This document shows positions 1 through 7,813 of a DNA stretch of 16,879 bases, piece by piece; position 1 is the first letter of the stretch, and each line of letters begins with the position of its first letter. Under the pieces are notes generated by a model. That model searched no databases and was not told where the DNA came from. It was given only the letters and a program-made list of their open reading frames with translations. This DNA is from DASZGL01 sp035938875. GTDB taxonomy: Bacteria > Chloroflexota > Dormibacteria > Aeolococcales > Aeolococcaceae. Made by a program: the position numbers and the translations under genes. Location of the stretch: the NCBI GenBank assembly GCA_035938875.1, contig DASZGL010000016.1, positions 1 to 16,879 on the forward strand, given 5' to 3'.

Positions 1-227
1 AGCGCCGCGGTACCGTTGCACACGGCGACGGCGTGGGCCACGCCACAGCGTTCAGCCAGCGCCTCCTCGAACCTGGTCACCGCGCTCCCGCCGGTGATCA
101 TCCCAGAGTCGAGCGCGGCAATCACCGCGGCTCGGTCGTCGTCATTCAGCTCGTGGCGCCCGTAGGGCAAGGGGGTCGTCCGCACCGGGGCGCCCCCAGC
201 GATTGCCGGTGCGCCGGAGTCGCTCAT
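1..227 (-). CDS. pseC: DegT/DnrJ/EryC1-family aminotransferase, PseC type (partial, N-terminal 75 residues)
   Basis: Only the first 75 codons lie in the window; the gene continues past base 1. The visible part reads LPYGRHELNDDDRAAVIAAL at residues 19-38, then ITGG, FEEALAE and AVCNGTAA. This is the N-terminal pattern of PLP-dependent sugar aminotransferases of the DegT/DnrJ/EryC1/StrS family. The catalytic lysine lies outside the window. In that family PseC transaminates the 4-keto sugar made by PseB on the way to pseudaminic acid or a related diamino sugar. The start ATG (bases 227-225) overlaps the pseB stop in an ATGA, so the two genes are very likely translated in coupling. The family call is firm. 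The PseC subtype rests mainly on the pseB neighbour, and another 4-keto-sugar transaminase is possible. Confidence 0.8.
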   Translation of the reverse strand, partial: MSDSGAPAIAGGAPVRTTPLPYGRHELNDDDRAAVIAALDSGMITGGSAVTRFEEALAERCGVAHAVAVCNGTAA

Positions 228-1231
228 CGCGATGCCAGCGTCGTCTCGGCGACGGGTTGCGTCTCACCCAGCAACTGTCGCAGCGTGACCACGTCGAGCC
301 AGACGTCGTTGCTGTCGCTGGTGTACGAGTAGCCCTCCGGCAGCGCCCGCCGTCCGTTGTCTGTCGCGGTGGTCCAGAACGGGTGCTCGGGCTCGATGAC
401 CAGGTGGTCCCCGGCATCGACGCTGTGCCGTGCCTCCTCGGCGGTGAGCAGCGCCTCGTGCAGCTTCTCACCGGGCCGGATTCCCGTGTAGCGGATGGGC
501 AGGCCCGGAGCGATCGCCTCGGCAAGATCGACCACGCGTGTGCTGGGGATGCGCGGGATGAACACCTCGCCGCCACGCATCCTGCCGATGCACGCGGCGA
601 CGAACTCGACAGCCTGGTCGAGGGTGATCCAGAATCGCGTCATCCTCGCGTCAGTGATCGTCAGCTCTCCATGACCGATCTGCTCGCGGAACACGGGCAC
701 CACGCTGCCCCGGGAACCGACGACGTTGCCGTAGCGAACGCATGACAGGCGGGTCGGTCGGGTTCCTGTGTAGACATTCGACTGCACGAAGAGCTTCTCG
801 GCGCAGAGCTTGGTGGCGCCATAGAGATTGGCAGGCGAGACCGCTTTGTCGGTGCTCAGGGCCACCGCCTTCTGCACACCGACGTCGATGCAGACCTCGG
901 CGACGTTCTGGGTACCCAGGATGTTGGTCTTGATCGCCTCGAAGGGGTTGTACTCGCACGCGGGAACCTGCTTGAGCGCCGCGGCGTGGATGACGATCTG
1001 GGCGCCTTCGACGGCGCGCCGGAGTCGCGAGCTGTCGCGGACGTCGCCGAGGAAGAAGCGCAACTTCTCGTCGGGGATGGCCCGCGCCATGTCGTGCTGT
1101 TTGAGCTCGTCGCGGCTGTAGATGCGGATGGCCGCCGGGTTCCAGTGAGCAAGCGCGTACTTGGTGAAGTGCTGCCCGAACGAGCCGGTACCGCCGGTGA
1201 TAAGGATCGTCGTGCCTTCAAACGGATTCAT
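224..1231 (-). CDS. pseB: UDP-N-acetylglucosamine 4,6-dehydratase (inverting), PseB/FlaA1-like
   Basis: This is a 335-residue extended short-chain dehydrogenase of the PseB/FlaA1/CapD group. The NAD(P)-binding GGTGSFG is at residues 13-19. STDKA at 126-130 supplies the Asp-Lys pair, and YGATK at 137-141 the Tyr/Lys pair, of the dehydratase active site. CEYNPFEAIKTN (92-103) is also typical. The enzyme dehydrates UDP-GlcNAc to a 4-keto-6-deoxy sugar, the first step toward pseudaminic acid and related bacterial sugars, in the cytoplasm. I chose the ATG at 1231 because GGGAG lies just before it and the family begins about 12 residues before GGTGSFG. An in-frame ATG at 1255 has no ribosome binding site. 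The stop overlaps the pseC start. The gene follows the sugar transferase by 64 bases and is probably in its operon. Confidence 0.92.
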   Translation of the reverse strand: MNPFEGTTILITGGTGSFGQHFTKYALAHWNPAAIRIYSRDELKQHDMARAIPDEKLRFFLGDVRDSSRLRRAVEGAQIVIHAAALKQVPACEYNPFEAIKTNILGTQNVAEVCIDVGVQKAVALSTDKAVSPANLYGATKLCAEKLFVQSNVYTGTRPTRLSCVRYGNVVGSRGSVVPVFREQIGHGELTITDARMTRFWITLDQAVEFVAACIGRMRGGEVFIPRIPSTRVVDLAEAIAPGLPIRYTGIRPGEKLHEALLTAEEARHSVDAGDHLVIEPEHPFWTTATDNGRRALPEGYSYTSDSNDVWLDVVTLRQLLGETQPVAETTLASR

Positions 1232-1295
1232 GGCGCTCCCATGGGCGTTGTGCATCGCGGTGTATTGGTGGCCTGCGACTCCGGCTTGAGCTCGG

Positions 1296-2672
1296 TCACG
1301 TGCCCTTCAGCGAAAGAACCGCGAGAAAGGTCCGCGCCAGGATGAGCAGGTCGAGGCTCACTGATTGTCGCTTGACGTAGTAGAGATCGTAGCTGAGCTT
1401 GACGCGCGCGCCGTCGACGCCACTGCCATATCCGTGGTTCACCTGTGCCCAGCCGGTGAGGCCGGGGCGCACGGTGAGGCGGGTGTTGTAGAAGTCGATC
1501 TCCCGGCGCAGCTCTTCGACGTAGTGCGGCTGCTCCGGGCGCGGTCCCACCAGGCTCATGTCACCGACCAGCACGTTCCACGCCTGGGGCAGCTCGTCGA
1601 TGTGCAGCTTGCGCAGGACGCGACCAATGAGGGTGATTCGGGGATCGGCCTTCTCGGCCCAGACCAACGCAGCCTCGCTGCTGGCGCGCATGGTGCGCAG
1701 CTTGATGAGGGTGAAGGTGTGTCCGTACTTGCCTACTCGTTTCTGCCGATGGAACACAGGGCCGCGGTCCTCCAGCTTGATGAGTGTGGCGATGGGAAGA
1801 AGGATGACGGCGAAAAGGACGAGCCCGACGGCGCCGGTGATCACGTCGACACCTCGCTTGACGCTCGCGTACAGGCGCGAGGTGTTGCTCCGCATCGGCA
1901 GCGACATCAGCCAGGTGTGGCCGAGCTGGTCGAGGAGCAGGCGCCCGGTCAGCTCCTCGTAGAGGTCGGCGAGTGAGCGAACGGTGACACCCTTGTCGTG
2001 GCAGCCGAGGACGTCGCGGAAGAGGTCGCGGGAGACCTCGTCACGAACGCCGAGAACGATCTGGTCGACCTTGCGCTGTTCGACAACGGTGCGCAGCCGC
2101 TGGCCGCTGTCGGCCCGCGACGGATCGACGAGGCCGACGACGCGGTAGAGACCCCCGAGGTTGCGCGAGACCTCGGGCCACACTGTCTCCAGGGCTTCGC
2201 TGCTGGTCACCAGGGCGATCCGGCCGGCGAAGAACGATCCGGCGAATATCCGGCGATAGAGGTAGCGCCCGGCAAAGAGTGTGATCGCTGCGAAGGGAAG
2301 CCAGAGGACGAGCGTCGGCCGGGTGATCCGGTAGGGGACGATGAGGAAGGTGACCAGCAATCCGCCGAAGCACATGCTCAACGCGGTCAGCAGGACTCGC
2401 GCGGTCGCGCGAGTGCTCACCGCGGTGCGCAGGTCGTAGGCGTCGGCGATCTGGGCTGCGACCAGCCACAGGCCGCAGACGATCACCGTCCCCAGGCGGG
2501 GAATGTAGAACCCGGCGTCACGGGCGACGCTGGTGCGCACGTTGAACGCGGCCACGAAGGCGACGGCCACCGCGACGAGGTCAAGCGAGGCCAGCAGGAG
2601 CCGCCGCTCGGAGACGGGGAGGGCCCCGCGTCGCTCTGCCACCACCGCCGGTTGGGCAGGAACGTCGATCAC
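1296..2672 (-). CDS. polyprenyl-phosphate sugar-1-phosphate transferase (initiating glycosyltransferase, WbaP/CpsE-like)
   Basis: This 458-residue protein has the two-part layout of bacterial polyprenyl glycosylphosphotransferases. Four hydrophobic segments lie near 25-43, 61-77, 92-112 and 120-137. A soluble nucleotide-binding-like middle region follows (about 150-240), then a PglC-type catalytic domain from about 270. Catalytic-domain signatures are KRGVDV (272-277), FTLIKLRTM (320-328), IDELPQAWNVLVGDMSLVGP (358-377; the Asp-Glu dyad is D359/E360), RPGLTGWAQV (402-411) and LSYDLYYV (426-433). Such enzymes move a sugar phosphate from a UDP-sugar to undecaprenyl phosphate and so start exopolysaccharide, O-antigen or glycoprotein glycan synthesis at the inner membrane face. 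The sugar specificity cannot be read from sequence. The start is GTG, and it overlaps the upstream gene's stop in a GTGA. With pseB downstream, a PseB-derived sugar is a possible substrate, but this is inference. Confidence 0.92.
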   Translation of the reverse strand: MIDVPAQPAVVAERRGALPVSERRLLLASLDLVAVAVAFVAAFNVRTSVARDAGFYIPRLGTVIVCGLWLVAAQIADAYDLRTAVSTRATARVLLTALSMCFGGLLVTFLIVPYRITRPTLVLWLPFAAITLFAGRYLYRRIFAGSFFAGRIALVTSSEALETVWPEVSRNLGGLYRVVGLVDPSRADSGQRLRTVVEQRKVDQIVLGVRDEVSRDLFRDVLGCHDKGVTVRSLADLYEELTGRLLLDQLGHTWLMSLPMRSNTSRLYASVKRGVDVITGAVGLVLFAVILLPIATLIKLEDRGPVFHRQKRVGKYGHTFTLIKLRTMRASSEAALVWAEKADPRITLIGRVLRKLHIDELPQAWNVLVGDMSLVGPRPEQPHYVEELRREIDFYNTRLTVRPGLTGWAQVNHGYGSGVDGARVKLSYDLYYVKRQSVSLDLLILARTFLAVLSLKGT

Positions 2673-4636
2673 GGCGGCAGCCTACCAGCGAAGCCGCCGG
2701 CGGGGGTCACCACGGGGCAACAAGCCGACAACACAGCCCTGCCAGAAGACCTGCGATCCACCACCATGCTGGTGGCGCCGCCGCCCGCCGTTACCACGCG
2801 ATACAGCCAGGGTCCTTCGGCCCCGGCGCCGGGTAGTCGCACCGACTCGAGCTCCGCGGTGCCCCCGGGGCACGTGCGATCGGCGAGGCCGTCGGCAGTG
2901 GCGACGTGCACGCCCAGGTATACCCAGGTGACACCGAAGTGCTCGAGCCGCGTCGCCGTGCCCGCGCTGCAGAGCCCACGCAGAGCTGCCTGGATGTCGG
3001 CATCGGCCGTCGTCCCCGCCCAGTCCTTGCTCAGCAGTGTGCTGTCGTTGGTCAGCGTTGTGATCCACGCGCCGCCGTCGGCGGTGCCGTCGGTGAGGAT
3101 GAGCGCAGTCGACGGAACGATACCGTCGAGGTGGCGCAGGGCCTCCTCGTCGGCGGGTGTGAGCGCCATCTGGTAACCCTCGGCGTGGGCCAGCATCGCC
3201 GGAGCCAGCCCGATCACCGGGAGGACGACGATGGTCAAGCCGATGACCGCAAGGGCACGCGCTGTCTGGGGCTGGCGTCTGACGGAGGCGAGCCATGTGG
3301 CCAGCGCCGCCACGCCGATGGCCCCCAGCGGGGCGAGGACGAACCAGTCGAGATAGAGGAGCCGCTCTGCGGTTGACCACGGAAACACCGACGACAAAGC
3401 CCTGGCGGGCCACTGCCAGCCCCAGGCATCAACCTGCAGGGCTAGCAGCACGATCCCCAGTCCGAGAAAGGCTTGCACGCCGCTGCGTCGCCAGGCAAAG
3501 ACGAGCGCGGCCACCGCCAGACAGGGAAGCGCGAAATCATGGACTGACGTTGTGACCGCGCCCAGCACATCGGAGGCGAAGCCGTCGAGATGGCGAGGGG
3601 TGAAGAACTGCTCGGCGTCGATGGCGCTGCTCGTCGACGTCCCGAACCGGGTACCGGCGATGGGTTGGGCTCGGTACCTCGTCCAGGGGATCGCCATGGC
3701 GATGATGGCCGCGCCGGTGGCGGCGAAGGCGAGAAGCCGCCGTCGGGTTGGAACGGGGAACGGCCGGACGGCGAGAAGGACGGTCGCGGTCAGCAGCGCG
3801 ACCGTCGGAAGGTCGCTGGGATGGATGTACACCACCCCGGCGACCAGCGTCGCGGCGGCGATGCAGGAACCGACGCGCCCCGAGCGGATCGCGTCCGAGA
3901 GGGCGACGGCCGCGACCGGCGCCACCGCGTAGCCGCCGCAGAGCAGCGGGCTCTGGCCCAGAGCGAGGATGCGGAACGGGACGATGCCGACGCCGAGGCA
4001 GGCGATGCCGCCCAGCCATGCGACGAACCATGAGCATCCAGCGCGGCGCAGCATCAGCATCACCCCACCCGGCAGAAGCGCGATCACCGGCCAGGTGGCG
4101 AGGATGACCGCCCTCGCCGGGTCGATGCCGGCGCCGCGAACCAGGGAAGCGGCGAACACGTGCCAGCCGTAGCGGGTCTCCGGCGCCCGGAGCGCGGAGA
4201 CGTGGTCGACAAGGTATGGCGGCGCCGCATGGCCGTCGAGGAACCAGCGAACCAGTTGGCCGTGGACCAGGGAGTCCTCGGCCGGCGGCGGGTTCAGGCC
4301 CCCGATCGCCTGGACCGCCAAGCCCGTCAGCACCAGCCCGGGTAGGGCTCCGAGCAGGAGCAGCCTCCAAGGTAGGCGCTCGGTGTCCGCTGTTCCTCTG
4401 CGCCACCACGCCGCAGCCATGAGCAGGACATCGAGGCCGATCAGCCAGGGGAGGGATGGGGCCAGGTCGGCCACCCCGAGGAGAGCGGCGAGCAGGGCGA
4501 CAACGGCGAGAGAGGTGGGCCCGGCGGCCAGAAGCCTCTCCGGCTGGGAGCGCGGCCAGCCAATCGCCCGAAGGAGCAGCCATCCGGGGAGGACTCCGAC
4601 GACAACGCCGTTGAAGGCGACGACCAGGACAGGCAT
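2669..4636 (-). CDS. large polytopic membrane protein, DUF6541-like, copy A (putative GT-C-type enzyme)
   Basis: The protein has 655 residues with about a dozen hydrophobic segments and a C-terminal soluble domain from about residue 490. The opening MPVLVVAFNGVVVGVLPGWL and the long hydrophobic pattern resemble actinobacterial DUF6541 membrane proteins, as I remember them. The first large external loop carries E120-DSLVH, where D121 and H125 could match the acidic loop residue of GT-C glycosyltransferases. RYGWHVFAASL follows at 155-165. The C-terminal part has DEEALRHLDG and DGTADGGAWITTLTND, which match the next gene copy. I start it at ATG 4636, just before the hydrophobic N-terminus. A longer frame from ATG 4714 would add 26 hydrophilic, Arg/Cys-rich residues. 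No ribosome binding site precedes 4636, but a short ORF ends in a TGATG overlap there. The function is unproven; polysaccharide or lipid-linked sugar transfer is inferred from its neighbours. Confidence 0.8.
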   Translation of the reverse strand: MPVLVVAFNGVVVGVLPGWLLLRAIGWPRSQPERLLAAGPTSLAVVALLAALLGVADLAPSLPWLIGLDVLLMAAAWWRRGTADTERLPWRLLLLGALPGLVLTGLAVQAIGGLNPPPAEDSLVHGQLVRWFLDGHAAPPYLVDHVSALRAPETRYGWHVFAASLVRGAGIDPARAVILATWPVIALLPGGVMLMLRRAGCSWFVAWLGGIACLGVGIVPFRILALGQSPLLCGGYAVAPVAAVALSDAIRSGRVGSCIAAATLVAGVVYIHPSDLPTVALLTATVLLAVRPFPVPTRRRLLAFAATGAAIIAMAIPWTRYRAQPIAGTRFGTSTSSAIDAEQFFTPRHLDGFASDVLGAVTTSVHDFALPCLAVAALVFAWRRSGVQAFLGLGIVLLALQVDAWGWQWPARALSSVFPWSTAERLLYLDWFVLAPLGAIGVAALATWLASVRRQPQTARALAVIGLTIVVLPVIGLAPAMLAHAEGYQMALTPADEEALRHLDGIVPSTALILTDGTADGGAWITTLTNDSTLLSKDWAGTTADADIQAALRGLCSAGTATRLEHFGVTWVYLGVHVATADGLADRTCPGGTAELESVRLPGAGAEGPWLYRVVTAGGGATSMVVDRRSSGRAVLSACCPVVTPAGGFAGRLPP

Positions 4637-4710
4637 CAGGACCCGGTGACCTCTGTCCCCAGGACAGCTGCGTCGAGCGGCGACCCGGATCGCCGCAATG
4701 CACCCACCAT
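4636..4710 (-). CDS. putative leaderless 24-residue upstream ORF coupled to DUF6541-like copy A
   Basis: An ATG at 4710 opens 24 codons, beginning MVGALRRSG and ending TEVTGS. Its TGA (4638-4636) shares one base with the ATG of the membrane protein at 4636 (TGATG). A -10-like CACAAT sits seven bases before the ATG, which is the same arrangement seen at other starts in this window. The peptide resembles no family I know. The likely role is to carry initiating ribosomes to the downstream gene, which lacks a ribosome binding site, or to control it. Whether it is translated is inference. Confidence 0.4.
   Translation of the reverse strand: MVGALRRSGSPLDAAVLGTEVTGS
4653..4667. repeat. perfect inverted repeat CTGTCC-CCA-GGACAG
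   Basis: Two six-base arms are separated by three bases, 17 bases upstream of the membrane-protein start at 4636 and inside the short upstream ORF. The nine bases CCAGGACAG recur as a direct copy at 4624-4632, inside the first codons of the gene. In RNA the inverted arms could form a small hairpin close to the start codon. In DNA they could be a protein site. No T-run follows, so it is not a terminator. Confidence 0.4.
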
Positions 4711-4717
4711 GCATGGG

Positions 4718-4734
4718 ATTGTGCGACCGGTCGC
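4718..4734 (-). promoter_or_regulatory. -10-like CACAAT abutting a 12-bp perfect palindrome
   Basis: On the minus strand CACAAT occupies 4723-4718. It is followed by seven bases and then the ATG at 4710. The palindrome GCGACCGGTCGC (4723-4734) touches it on the upstream side, where the -35/-10 spacer would be. It is therefore well placed for a repressor to block polymerase. No clear TTGACA-like box was found. The stretch 4735-4810 up to the stop of the upstream gene shows nothing else recognisable. Confidence 0.4.
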
Positions 4735-4810
4735 TCCGAGTGGGGTCGCCGGATGATCAAGCCGCTGTGTCGCGACTGTCACATCAGCGCACGCGCCAGC
4801 GCGACTATGC

Positions 4811-6787
4811 TCAGTCGGTCGTCCTCACCTCAAACACGCGCGCCACATAGCCGGCGACAACGGTGGTGATCAGCGGTGTGACCCCTGCCAGACGCGCGAT
4901 GCATGTGGCATCCCATATCGGATCACCTCCACGCTGCCGTGAGCCGACGTAGATCGCCCTCACCCCGCTGAGCGCCGCCTGCGCGCGCCCCGGATCGGTG
5001 CACGCGACGGCGAGGGCGCGCGACCTGTCGTCGGTGAGGATGACGTGACCGTGGGTATCGAGGATGCCGCGGACGAACCCGATTGGTGCGAACTCGATGT
5101 CACTCGTCACCGCGTTGATCCACTGTCCGGCGTCGGAGGTGCCGTGAGTCAGAACGATGGTTCCGGGTGGCAGTGTGGCGTCCATCTGCGACAGCGCGGC
5201 GACGTCGGCGTCGGTCGCCAGGCCGTGAACATCGACTGTCTGATCGTATGTCGAGTGATCGTCGCGCGTGCCCGATACGGCGGTGACCGCAACCGCGACG
5301 AGTGCCAGGCCGGCCAAGCCGAAACGCAGACGGCGCGTCGCCTGCGCGCCGCCAACGCCGTTGCGACGCGGTCCTTCGAGAACGGCGCGTATCAGCTCGA
5401 CGGCGGAGACGAGGCCATAGCCCATGAGGATCGGCACGACCCAGTACTGCATGCCGAGGAGCCGGTCGACAACGGCCCATGGGAAGATCGCGTTCCACAG
5501 GCGCTCCAGGGCGTGCCCGTAGCCGACGTCGGCGAGGCAGGCGATGAGCAGCAGGTTGACCACCAGCGCCCAGCGCAGGCGGTGGCGGATCAGCACCGCC
5601 GCCATGCCGGCGATGAAGAGCGCCAGCGCCAGTGGCGTGATCAGCACCGAGTCGCGAAAGACGTTGACAACCTCAGGGGCGTCGCGCGCCGAACCGAGGA
5701 TGCCGAGGAAGTGCGCCGCAGGCGTGTCGGTCGTGCTGGCTTCGGGATTGGGAAGGCCATGCGGTGTTGCGGGGATTCGCGTCAGCATCGTGGCAACCAG
5801 CGCGCCTGCCGCGGCGGCAGCGATCACCATGATTGCCGGTCGCAGCGCGTGTCGCCAGCGCCAACCGATGGTGGCGAGGATCAGTGGGGCGCCGATGAGC
5901 AGGGCGGTGAGCGCCTCGAGCCCGTGGACGACCCAGATCGCGGTGACGCTCACGCCGACGAACGCCACGTGCTGACTCACTTGACGGCGCTGCAACGCGC
6001 GCAGCGCGGCGATCACCAGCGGCACGACCAGAGTTGAATCGGCGAGCAGGGGATATTCGCCGAAGACGATGGGAAATCGTGGGAACGGCATTCCCAGGGC
6101 GAGCACAGGGACGACGGCGGCGAACTGCCACGATCCGCTCGCCTCGAGAGCAAGGAACGCGAGGCTCATCGGTATCAGCAGGACGGCGAGGAAGGCGAGC
6201 GGCTGCATGTCCTGCGTCGGTCGCGGTCCGCCGAGCCACGACACCGCTGCGGCCGTCGCCTCGAAGCCGGAGCGCGGGCGGACGCCACCGCCACCGTTCG
6301 CGGGAATCGGCTCGATGGGCAGGATGTCGTGGGTGCGTGCCGTCGCTTCGGCCACAAATGCGTGCACCGGCGAGTCGGTCGCCGGTGGCAGCGGCATGCT
6401 GCGAAAGGAGCTGACCGCCGCTCCGGCGGTGACGGCACCGCTCAACAGTGCGGCGCCGACCACCACCAGTGTTGGAAGCGCGGCGAGTCGCGCGTGCTCC
6501 ACGTCTGAATGGGCGCGGGCGCGGCGCCGTCGGATCACGCCGGCGACAACGGCCGCCAAGACAATCGCGGCCAGAACTGGGAGAACGCTGCCGGCTTCGA
6601 AGACGATGTGCGCGTCGTGGTAGGCGAGTCCCGTGACGCCCACGATGCCAGTGCTGAAACCGGGTGCAGCAGCCAGCCACTGCCACCAACGCCAGGAGGG
6701 CACGAGCATGCTGGCCAGGGCGAAGCCGGGGATCACGCCGACGAGCAGAGCGCCGGGAAGAGCCTGAAAGAGATCGCCTAGGGGCAC
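4811..6787 (-). CDS. large polytopic membrane protein, DUF6541-like, copy B (putative GT-C-type enzyme)
   Basis: The protein has 658 residues, with many hydrophobic segments from residue 8 to about 520 and a soluble C-terminal domain. It is a diverged paralogue of the gene that follows it at 2669-4636. Both share the N-terminal LPGALL/LPGWLL hydrophobic start and a first external loop with D-S-x-V-H (here 138-142). Both have a PLL motif in mid-protein (FGEYPLLA here, GQSPLLCG in copy A). Near the C-terminus comes ADVAALSQMDATLPPGTIVL, then HGTSDAGQWINAVTSD, against DGTADGGAWITTLTND in copy A. The start is GTG, chosen because it directly precedes the hydrophobic start. A -10-like GAGAAT lies eight bases before it and no ribosome binding site is visible. 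It is probably first in the glycan cluster. Extracytoplasmic glycan synthesis is inferred from family feel and context only. Confidence 0.78.
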   Translation of the reverse strand: MPLGDLFQALPGALLVGVIPGFALASMLVPSWRWWQWLAAAPGFSTGIVGVTGLAYHDAHIVFEAGSVLPVLAAIVLAAVVAGVIRRRRARAHSDVEHARLAALPTLVVVGAALLSGAVTAGAAVSSFRSMPLPPATDSPVHAFVAEATARTHDILPIEPIPANGGGGVRPRSGFEATAAAVSWLGGPRPTQDMQPLAFLAVLLIPMSLAFLALEASGSWQFAAVVPVLALGMPFPRFPIVFGEYPLLADSTLVVPLVIAALRALQRRQVSQHVAFVGVSVTAIWVVHGLEALTALLIGAPLILATIGWRWRHALRPAIMVIAAAAAGALVATMLTRIPATPHGLPNPEASTTDTPAAHFLGILGSARDAPEVVNVFRDSVLITPLALALFIAGMAAVLIRHRLRWALVVNLLLIACLADVGYGHALERLWNAIFPWAVVDRLLGMQYWVVPILMGYGLVSAVELIRAVLEGPRRNGVGGAQATRRLRFGLAGLALVAVAVTAVSGTRDDHSTYDQTVDVHGLATDADVAALSQMDATLPPGTIVLTHGTSDAGQWINAVTSDIEFAPIGFVRGILDTHGHVILTDDRSRALAVACTDPGRAQAALSGVRAIYVGSRQRGGDPIWDATCIARLAGVTPLITTVVAGYVARVFEVRTTD

Positions 6788-6795
6788 GCCCAGAC

Positions 6796-6801
6796 ATTCT
6801 C
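6796..6801 (-). promoter_or_regulatory. -10-like GAGAAT before DUF6541-like copy B
   Basis: GAGAAT reads on the minus strand and ends eight bases before the GTG at 6787. It fits the xAxA(A/C)T pattern of other starts here, but its spacing is one or two bases longer, so it is weaker evidence. The remaining bases between the pdxS stop (6887) and this site show no hairpin with a T-run. Confidence 0.3.
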
Positions 6802-6886
6802 GGGGCAGCGGGCGCAGCGCGCGCGAACGTTCATGTCACGAGATGCCAGAGCTCGACGCCGCCGGTGTTCGCAGGCCCGAAGCGTG

Positions 6887-7813
6887 CTACCAGCCGCGCG
6901 AGGCGAGCAACTCCTCGCGTGGCAGCGAGGCCACGTCGACTCCGCGCATTGCCTTGCCCAACCCAGCGCTCGCCTCGGCGACGATGTCAGGCTTGTCGAA
7001 GTACGTTGTCGCGGCGACGATCGCCTTCGCGTAGTTGAGCGGGTCGTCGCTCTTGAAGATGCCGCTGCCGACGAAGTTTCCTTCGGCGCCGAGCTGCATC
7101 ATCAGTGCGGCGTCGGCCGGAGTGGCAATGCCGCCGGCGGAGAAGTTGACCACCGGCAGCCGTCCCGTCTGGTGGATCTCGAGCACCAGCTCGTACGGCG
7201 CCTGCAGCCGCTTGGCCTCGGCCATCAGCTCGTCGCGACGCAGCGACTGGATGTGGCGGATGCCGGCGTGCACGGCGCGCATGTGACGCACCGCCTCGAC
7301 GACGTTGCCGGTACCCGCCTCACCCTTGGTGCGAATCATCGCCGCGCCCTCACCGATGCGGCGCAGCGCCTCGCCGAGGTCTCGCGCGCCGCAGACGAAG
7401 GGAACCGTGAACGACCACTTGTCGATGTGGTTCTCCTCGTCGGCCGGCGTAAGCACCTCTGACTCGTCGACGTAGTCGACGCCGAGAGACTCGAGCACCT
7501 GCGCCTCGACGATGTGACCGATGCGCGCCTTGGCCATCACCGGGATGGTGACCGCGGCCATGATCTCCTTGATCAGCGAAACGTCGCTCATGCGCGCCAC
7601 GCCGCCTTCCTTGCGGATGTCTGCAGGAACGCGCTCCAGCGCCATCACCGCGACTGCACCGGCGTCTTCGGCGATCTTGGCGTGCTCGACGTTGACGACA
7701 TCCATGATGACGCCGCCCTTGAGCATCTCGGCGAGACCGCGCTTGACGCGAGCCCCTCCGGTGTCGTGTCCACTGTTCTGGGGCGCCTGGGCGCCGTTGG
7801 CGTCGGGGCTCAT
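6887..7813 (-). CDS. pdxS: pyridoxal 5'-phosphate synthase lyase subunit PdxS
   Basis: The 308-residue protein is highly conserved along its length, with GLAEMLKGGVIMDVVNVEHA, ALERVPADIRKEGGVARMS, PVMAKARIGH and RTKGEAGTGNV. By alignment with the known family, D38, K95 and K163 correspond to the catalytic Asp and the two Schiff-base lysines (D24, K81 and K149 in Bacillus subtilis, shifted by 14). PdxS condenses ribose 5-phosphate, glyceraldehyde 3-phosphate and ammonia into PLP in the cytoplasm. It works as a dodecamer that receives ammonia from PdxT. The ATG at 7813 is supported by AGGAG (7827-7823) with nine bases of spacing, the best ribosome binding site in the window, and by the GT87 stop overlapping it in ATGA. 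The frame is open further upstream, but there it only shadows the GT87 gene. pdxT is not adjacent; it lies at 9555 on the other strand. Confidence 0.97.
   Translation of the reverse strand: MSPDANGAQAPQNSGHDTGGARVKRGLAEMLKGGVIMDVVNVEHAKIAEDAGAVAVMALERVPADIRKEGGVARMSDVSLIKEIMAAVTIPVMAKARIGHIVEAQVLESLGVDYVDESEVLTPADEENHIDKWSFTVPFVCGARDLGEALRRIGEGAAMIRTKGEAGTGNVVEAVRHMRAVHAGIRHIQSLRRDELMAEAKRLQAPYELVLEIHQTGRLPVVNFSAGGIATPADAALMMQLGAEGNFVGSGIFKSDDPLNYAKAIVAATTYFDKPDIVAEASAGLGKAMRGVDVASLPREELLASRGW

Noticed and set aside
1998..3176. Plus-strand open frame (392 codons) across the sugar transferase/membrane protein junction
   Set aside because: It is antisense to two genes with solid motifs, hydrophilic and repetitive, with no family pattern. 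The same holds for plus-strand frames 5045-6037 and 14269-15438 and the minus-strand frame 10337-11398.
4637..4714. Starting DUF6541-like copy A at ATG 4714
   Set aside because: The 26 extra residues are polar and Arg/Cys-rich before a natural membrane-protein start. CACAAT is only three bases from this ATG, against seven for the out-of-frame ATG at 4710. It remains possible.
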